Shown here piece by piece: positions 20,977-25,133 of a stretch of DNA of 25,133 nt. The notes under the pieces were generated by a model that did no database searches, had not been told where the DNA came from, and saw nothing but the letters and a program-made list of their open reading frames with translations. The translations under genes were made by a program, and so were the position numbers. Origin of the DNA: Treponema sp. (lineage in GTDB: Bacteria; Spirochaetota; Spirochaetia; Treponematales; Treponemataceae); the NCBI GenBank assembly GCA_016290335.1, contig JAEETM010000048.1, forward strand, positions 1 to 25,133, in the 5' to 3' direction. How positions within the stretch are numbered: position 1 is the first letter of the stretch; the number at the start of each line of letters is the position of its first letter.

Positions 20977-23900
20977 ATGAAACGACTAATCGTAAAAGCA
21001 GCAATTTCAATTCTGGTGGCACTTTTTGTTTCTCCACTTTTTGCACAGTTTTCCACCCTTGATAATTACGTAACGCGAACCTGGACCAGTCTGGACGGAC
21101 TTCCCGGCAATTCAGTTTCGGATGTTCTGCAATCAGATGATGGCTTTATGTATTTTGGAAGCTACGAAGCTCTTGTACGATTTGACGGCTACGAGTTTGA
21201 AAGCATAAATAAATATACAAACAAAAAATATTCCTTCATTTCTGCGCGCTCAATTTTCCAGGATTCGCAGGGAAACATCTGGGTTGGCTCCAACGATGAA
21301 GGTGTTCAAAAAATCGGTAAGAACTCCACACAGGCTTATTCAATAGCAAACGGACTTCCTAACAATTCAATCCGTGCTTTTGCAGAAGATAAAGCTCACA
21401 ATATCTGGATTGGAACAGCGAGCGGAATTATTTATCTTACGCCGGATGACAAAATCATAACTCCAAAAATCAAAGACACACTGGATTCAGACTTTGTTCT
21501 TGTATCCCAGCTTTACAAAGATACTGCAGATAAAATCTGGATGTTAACTTCGGCTAACAAAGGACTTTATTATTTTTCGGATGGAGCCTTTCAGCGTTTT
21601 ACCCAACTCGATGATTTTGGAGATTTTACTGTTTCCTGCATTTCACAGGATCCTAACGGCGACTTCTGGATTGGCCTTAGCGAAAAAGGAATCATAAAGT
21701 TTTCAAACGGAAAAATCACACGCATAGAATCAGGAACCTTCCTTGACAATACACCAACCTACGATATTTATTTTGATAAATACGGCACAATCTGGTTTGG
21801 TACACAAAAAGGAATTGTAATCTGCAGCAACGGTACCTACACAACTTATGGCGGTTCAAAATCAATTATGAACAGTACAATCAATAAACTGTTCGAAGAC
21901 CGCGAAGGTAATGTATGGGTAACAACAGACTCAGAAGGTGTTGGAAAAATCAGTCCCGGTAAGTTCCGAATGACTCTTTTAAACACCGGTGTTAATGCAA
22001 TCTGCGAAGACAAGCAGGGTAATGTCTGGGTTGGTACTGATGAAGGTTTACAGTGCTATAAGGATGGAGAAACTCTTGTAGAAAACGAAGCAACTCAATT
22101 TTGTTCCAACACACGAATCCGTCATATTGCACTCGCTCAAAATGGCGACCTTCTTGTAAACTGCTATACCGCTCCTGCACAGGTTAGAGTGACATCCGAT
22201 GGCATTATAAACTGGACAACCGATGAAGGACTTGCCGGAAACAAAACCCGAGTTTCTTTGGAATCTAAAACTGGCGATCTTTATGTTGGAACTACAACAG
22301 GACTTTCTGTAATTTCAAAAGACGGTTCAATCAAGAACTTTACTTCTGCCGATGGATTTGTAAATGAATACATAATGTGTCTTTACGAAGATTCTGCCGG
22401 TAACATCTGGGTGGGAACAGACGGCGATGGAGTTTACATCTTAAAAAATAAAAAGCTTGTTCAAAAATATTCTGGTTCTTCAGGCCTTGCCGGAAACGTT
22501 ATTTTCAAAATCTCAAAAGACAAGGATGGTGCCTTCTGGATTTGTACAGGAACTGGAATAAGTCTTTTGCGCACAAACATAAACAATAATTTCAGTGACA
22601 CAAAGATTTTCAATTTTACTTCCGAAAACGGTCTTCAGTCCGATTCAATTTTCCAGATGATTCCAGACATCAGCGGTACAGTGTGGATGGTAAGCAACAG
22701 AGGAATTACATCGGTTCCTTATGAAAACTTTTACGAAATAGAAAACGGCACACGCGAAAAATTAAACATAAAGTTTTATTCTCAGAATGATGGTCTTAAA
22801 TCAAGCGGCGCAAATTCAACAGCTCTGAGCATGATGGATTCTCATGGTCGCATCTGGTTCACAATGACAGATGGTTTTGCACTTTATGATCCTCTTAAGA
22901 TTCATAATAAAAATGTTCTTCCGCTTGTCCAGATTACAAGTGTAAAAGTTGATGATAAAGAATACACTGATTTCACAGATGCAATAATTGTTCCTGCAGG
23001 AACAAAACACATAGATATCAGATATACTGGACTTAGTTTTATTGCAAGTGAGCAAAACCGCTTCAGTCACATGATGCAGGGCTTTGACACAAAGTTTTCT
23101 GAGTATACAACAAATCGTAGTGTTTCATACACAAACTTAAAGCCAGGCAATTACACCTTCTTTGTAAATATCATCAATGCAGATGAGTTTACCTGCCAGG
23201 AACCGGCTGTTGTCAATTTTGTTCAAAAGCCTTTTATTTATCAGCGCTACAGTTTTTGGATAGGAGTGATTTCCTTATTTCTTGGAATTGTTGTGATTAT
23301 ATTTTTTATTGTAATCCGCACAAACAAAAAACGTCAGCTTATGCTCGAAACAAAAATCCAGATGGCAACCGTAGAACTCGAAATGGCTAAGGATGATTCC
23401 GACCGGCTTTTGCGAAGCATCCTTCCGGCTTCTATTGCAGAGCGAATGAAGGGCCTTGCCGGTGAACGCACAATTGCCGACAGCTTTGAAAATGTAACAG
23501 TTCTTTTTTCTGATATTGTTGGCTTTACAAAAACTACAAGTAATCAGTCAGCTGAAAATATTGTCAGCTCTCTCAATGCACTTACTTCCCGTTTTGATAA
23601 ACGTGCTGCCCGCATGGGTGTAGAAAAAATTAAAACAATTGGTGATGCTTATATGGCAGCCTGCGGTGTTCCAACTCCAAACAAAAATCACGCAGAAATT
23701 ATGCTCAGGTTTGCAGTAGGCATGTACAAGGATTTAGCCGAGTATAACAAAACCGCAAAAATCAAGTTTAATATAAGAATTGGTTTAAACAGTGGTCCTG
23801 TAATTGCCGGCGTTATCGGTGAAAACAAGTTTATCTACGATATCTGGGGTGACACGGTAAACGTTGCCAGCCGAATGGAAAGCGCCTGTTCTCCGGGTCA

Positions 23901-24018
23901 CATCCGGATTACTCAGAGCGTTAAAGACCTTGTAGAAACTCCAACTCGCCACCTAAAATGCCGCATGGAAGAATGCGACATTAAAGGCAAAGGACTTATG
24001 AAAACTTATGAGCTGTAA
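20977..24018 (+). CDS. Membrane sensor adenylate cyclase (Reg_prop/Y_Y_Y/class III)
   Basis: The protein is predicted to make cAMP in response to an extracytoplasmic ligand. The 1013-aa protein has a signal segment (1-23). About 14 Reg_prop blade motifs of the form D-x-x-G-N-I-W-V-G-T span roughly 35-640, enough for two seven-bladed propellers. A Y_Y_Y domain (about 675-750), one membrane helix (about 762-786) and a short coiled coil follow. The class III cyclase domain (about 838-1013) has a full active site: metal Asp846 and Asp890, substrate Lys886 and Asp955 (the adenine pair), Asn962 and Arg966. The sensor half matches hybrid two-component systems, in which a kinase normally follows. GAGGTG precedes the ATG. 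The ligand is unknown; in HTCS relatives it is often a glycan. Confidence 0.92.
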   Translation: MKRLIVKAAISILVALFVSPLFAQFSTLDNYVTRTWTSLDGLPGNSVSDVLQSDDGFMYFGSYEALVRFDGYEFESINKYTNKKYSFISARSIFQDSQGNIWVGSNDEGVQKIGKNSTQAYSIANGLPNNSIRAFAEDKAHNIWIGTASGIIYLTPDDKIITPKIKDTLDSDFVLVSQLYKDTADKIWMLTSANKGLYYFSDGAFQRFTQLDDFGDFTVSCISQDPNGDFWIGLSEKGIIKFSNGKITRIESGTFLDNTPTYDIYFDKYGTIWFGTQKGIVICSNGTYTTYGGSKSIMNSTINKLFEDREGNVWVTTDSEGVGKISPGKFRMTLLNTGVNAICEDKQGNVWVGTDEGLQCYKDGETLVENEATQFCSNTRIRHIALAQNGDLLVNCYTAPAQVRVTSDGIINWTTDEGLAGNKTRVSLESKTGDLYVGTTTGLSVISKDGSIKNFTSADGFVNEYIMCLYEDSAGNIWVGTDGDGVYILKNKKLVQKYSGSSGLAGNVIFKISKDKDGAFWICTGTGISLLRTNINNNFSDTKIFNFTSENGLQSDSIFQMIPDISGTVWMVSNRGITSVPYENFYEIENGTREKLNIKFYSQNDGLKSSGANSTALSMMDSHGRIWFTMTDGFALYDPLKIHNKNVLPLVQITSVKVDDKEYTDFTDAIIVPAGTKHIDIRYTGLSFIASEQNRFSHMMQGFDTKFSEYTTNRSVSYTNLKPGNYTFFVNIINADEFTCQEPAVVNFVQKPFIYQRYSFWIGVISLFLGIVVIIFFIVIRTNKKRQLMLETKIQMATVELEMAKDDSDRLLRSILPASIAERMKGLAGERTIADSFENVTVLFSDIVGFTKTTSNQSAENIVSSLNALTSRFDKRAARMGVEKIKTIGDAYMAACGVPTPNKNHAEIMLRFAVGMYKDLAEYNKTAKIKFNIRIGLNSGPVIAGVIGENKFIYDIWGDTVNVASRMESACSPGHIRITQSVKDLVETPTRHLKCRMEECDIKGKGLMKTYEL

Positions 24019-24036
24019 AAAGAAGTGAGATAAAAA

Positions 24037-24705
24037 ATGCGCGACGACACAAAACGAGTTTTATTCATATTTATTTTTCTTTATACAATCTGTCTGGTTC
24101 TTGCTTTGAAGATAAAAGATGTAGAAGCGATTGGTCCCAGAAATACAGAAGTTGGACTTGCTTTTTTGAATGAGTGGTTCAGGAATCTTTTTCATTATGG
24201 CGAAGAAGGGTACTTTAAGTTCTGGTATGTTTTTACGCAGATTTTAGGTTATGTGTCTTATGCGGTTTGTGCTTTCTGGTCTGTTCTTTACTGGCGCGAA
24301 GTTATAAAAACAAAAGGATGGAATGGAGTAGGGGTAGATAAAAATCTGATGGCAACCTGGTGGCTGTATTTACTGACAATGATTATTTGTCTGGTATTCA
24401 GCAGGGTTGCAATAAACTACCGACCGTTAGTTATGCCCGGCAAAACAAAATTAGCAGTTTCATTTCCATCCATTCACGTAATACTTTTTATAATTGCCTG
24501 GGGAAGTACAATTTTTCATGTAGCGGATATTTTCAGTGAAAGAAAAAAGCTTGTAATTGTATTACATAGTATATGCACTTTTTTTATGGTGTCTGGAATT
24601 ATTGGAAGAATGATTAGCGGCGTCAGCTGGTTCACCGATATTCTTGGCGGAATAGGCTTTGGGCTGACGCTGCTATTAATTTATTCGTTTTTCTTTGATA
24701 TATAA
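24037..24705 (+). CDS. PAP2-like membrane protein, catalytically degenerate
   Basis: The 222-aa protein has about six membrane helices and the layout of PAP2/acid phosphatase family lipid phosphatases. Motif C1 is present as S-x6-R-P (K-x6-R-P expected; VAINYRP, near residues 125-131). C2 is F-P-S-I-H (P-S-G-H expected). C3 is G-R-M-I-S-G-V-S-W-F-T-D (S-R-x5-H-x3-D expected), so the nucleophilic His is Ser. Normal PAP2 chemistry is therefore unlikely; it may bind lipid phosphates or be a divergent paralogue. It begins 18 nt after the cyclase stop, with a GAAGTGAG Shine-Dalgarno, and is probably co-transcribed with it. Confidence 0.75.
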   Translation: MRDDTKRVLFIFIFLYTICLVLALKIKDVEAIGPRNTEVGLAFLNEWFRNLFHYGEEGYFKFWYVFTQILGYVSYAVCAFWSVLYWREVIKTKGWNGVGVDKNLMATWWLYLLTMIICLVFSRVAINYRPLVMPGKTKLAVSFPSIHVILFIIAWGSTIFHVADIFSERKKLVIVLHSICTFFMVSGIIGRMISGVSWFTDILGGIGFGLTLLLIYSFFFDI

Positions 24706-24712
24706 CTTTTTG

Positions 24713-24728
24713 ATTAGACCAGTCTAAT
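24713..24728. terminator. Short palindrome between convergent genes
   Basis: ATTAGAC and GTCTAAT flank a 2-nt centre and overlap the stop of the minus-strand gene. T-rich sequence follows on the plus strand only weakly. It may act as a weak shared terminator. Confidence 0.3.
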
Positions 24729-25133
24729 TTCTAATCCAGTTATACTTCACAGTCATATAAAACTTTGAAGCATCCTGGAAGAGGAAGTTTTTGTTTTCGT
24801 CAAAAACATCAAGGTCAAAATGGTATCCCATTGCAAACTTTGTTCTTCCTGTATTTATGGCAAGTTCTACTCCGGCAATCAAAAGTTTGTCAAATCCATT
24901 TTGATCCTTTTTTCCAAAGAACATTGGAAGTTCTGCATAAGCTTCCAAATCAAAACCAATGCCCCAAAGGTTTGGAATAAGATAACCAGCGTGTGGAACA
25001 AGCTTAAAAGGATAAGAAGGATCATCAAGTCCAGAGGTTGCAGAACCAAACAGATTGAGGAAGGAATCAGAAGTCATTATCTGTGGAGAATATCTTCCGG
25101 TAAGAGCAAGATTGTAAGCAAAGCTGGATAAAT
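24724..25133 (-). CDS. Probable outer-membrane protein, C-terminal part
   Basis: The frame is open from the right window edge to a stop at 24724, so the 5' end is missing; about 135 residues are visible. A Met codon at 25077 is internal, because reading continues upstream as LSSFAYNLALTGRYSPQI. The sequence has alternating polar/hydrophobic strands with Gly-Tyr and Phe turns (VPHAGYLIPNLWGIGFDLEA, FAMGYHFDLDVF) and ends in the strand KFYMTVKYNWIRN. This suggests a small beta-barrel of the kind found in treponeme outer membranes. No family is named with confidence. Confidence 0.6.
   Translation of the reverse strand, partial: LSSFAYNLALTGRYSPQIMTSDSFLNLFGSATSGLDDPSYPFKLVPHAGYLIPNLWGIGFDLEAYAELPMFFGKKDQNGFDKLLIAGVELAINTGRTKFAMGYHFDLDVFDENKNFLFQDASKFYMTVKYNWIRN

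Noticed and set aside
24724..25077. Complete small gene starting at 25077
   Set aside because: The frame stays open to the window edge with similar barrel-like sequence, so the Met at 25077 is probably internal.

Overview
The window looks like the chromosomal replication-origin neighbourhood of a Treponema (Spirochaetota), most likely a host-associated gut or rumen type. This is inferred from gene content and protein character only: AT-rich DNA, a treponeme-style dnaA-dnaN-recF-dciA block, an Ala in the GyrA quinolone pocket, a cyclophilin-FKBP fusion lipoprotein, a relaxed spirochaetal lipobox and a Reg_prop/adenylate cyclase sensor. No rRNA or tRNA genes, insertion sequences or CRISPR arrays were seen.

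Layout. Positions 1-1487 carry no gene. They hold nine 16-bp parS-like ParB sites, a block of four perfect DnaA boxes lying between the last two parS sites, and a bidirectional terminator. Positions 1488-7868 are a leftward cluster: gyrB, two GNAT acetyltransferases, a small conserved hypothetical and gyrA. Strand polarity flips between gyrB and dnaA. Rightward genes follow: dnaA, a classic oriC-like spacer (DnaA boxes, a GC step, DnaA-trios, an AT-rich stretch), dnaN, recF and dciA (DUF721). After a repeat-rich spacer come rpmH-rnpA-yidD-yidC-jag, a secreted hypothetical and the dual PPIase lipoprotein, ending in a strong terminator at about 18.2 kb. Leftward metF and rightward DUF763 are divergent. 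They are followed by a 1013-aa sensor adenylate cyclase, a degenerate PAP2-type membrane protein and, at the right edge, the C-terminal part of a probable outer-membrane protein on the minus strand.

How it works together. DnaA (initiator), the boxes and trios, DnaN (clamp), DciA (probable helicase loader), RecF and gyrase form the initiation and topology module. The parS array marks the origin for ParB/SMC segregation. The rpmH operon links ribosome and RNase P supply to membrane insertion (YidD, YidC, Jag) and envelope folding (PPIase).

Most notable observations: (i) dnaA, metF and DUF763 each have a promoter whose -10 box ends exactly 6 nt before the ATG, predicting leaderless mRNAs; (ii) a GC-rich structured repeat occurs once between genes and once, inverted and in frame, inside the DUF763 gene; (iii) a 28-bp palindromic repeat occurs three times, twice abutting stop codons; (iv) a DnaA-box cluster is embedded in the parS array about 8 kb from the dnaA-dnaN oriC; (v) the cyclase has a two-propeller HTCS-like sensor; (vi) the PAP2 protein has lost its catalytic histidine.
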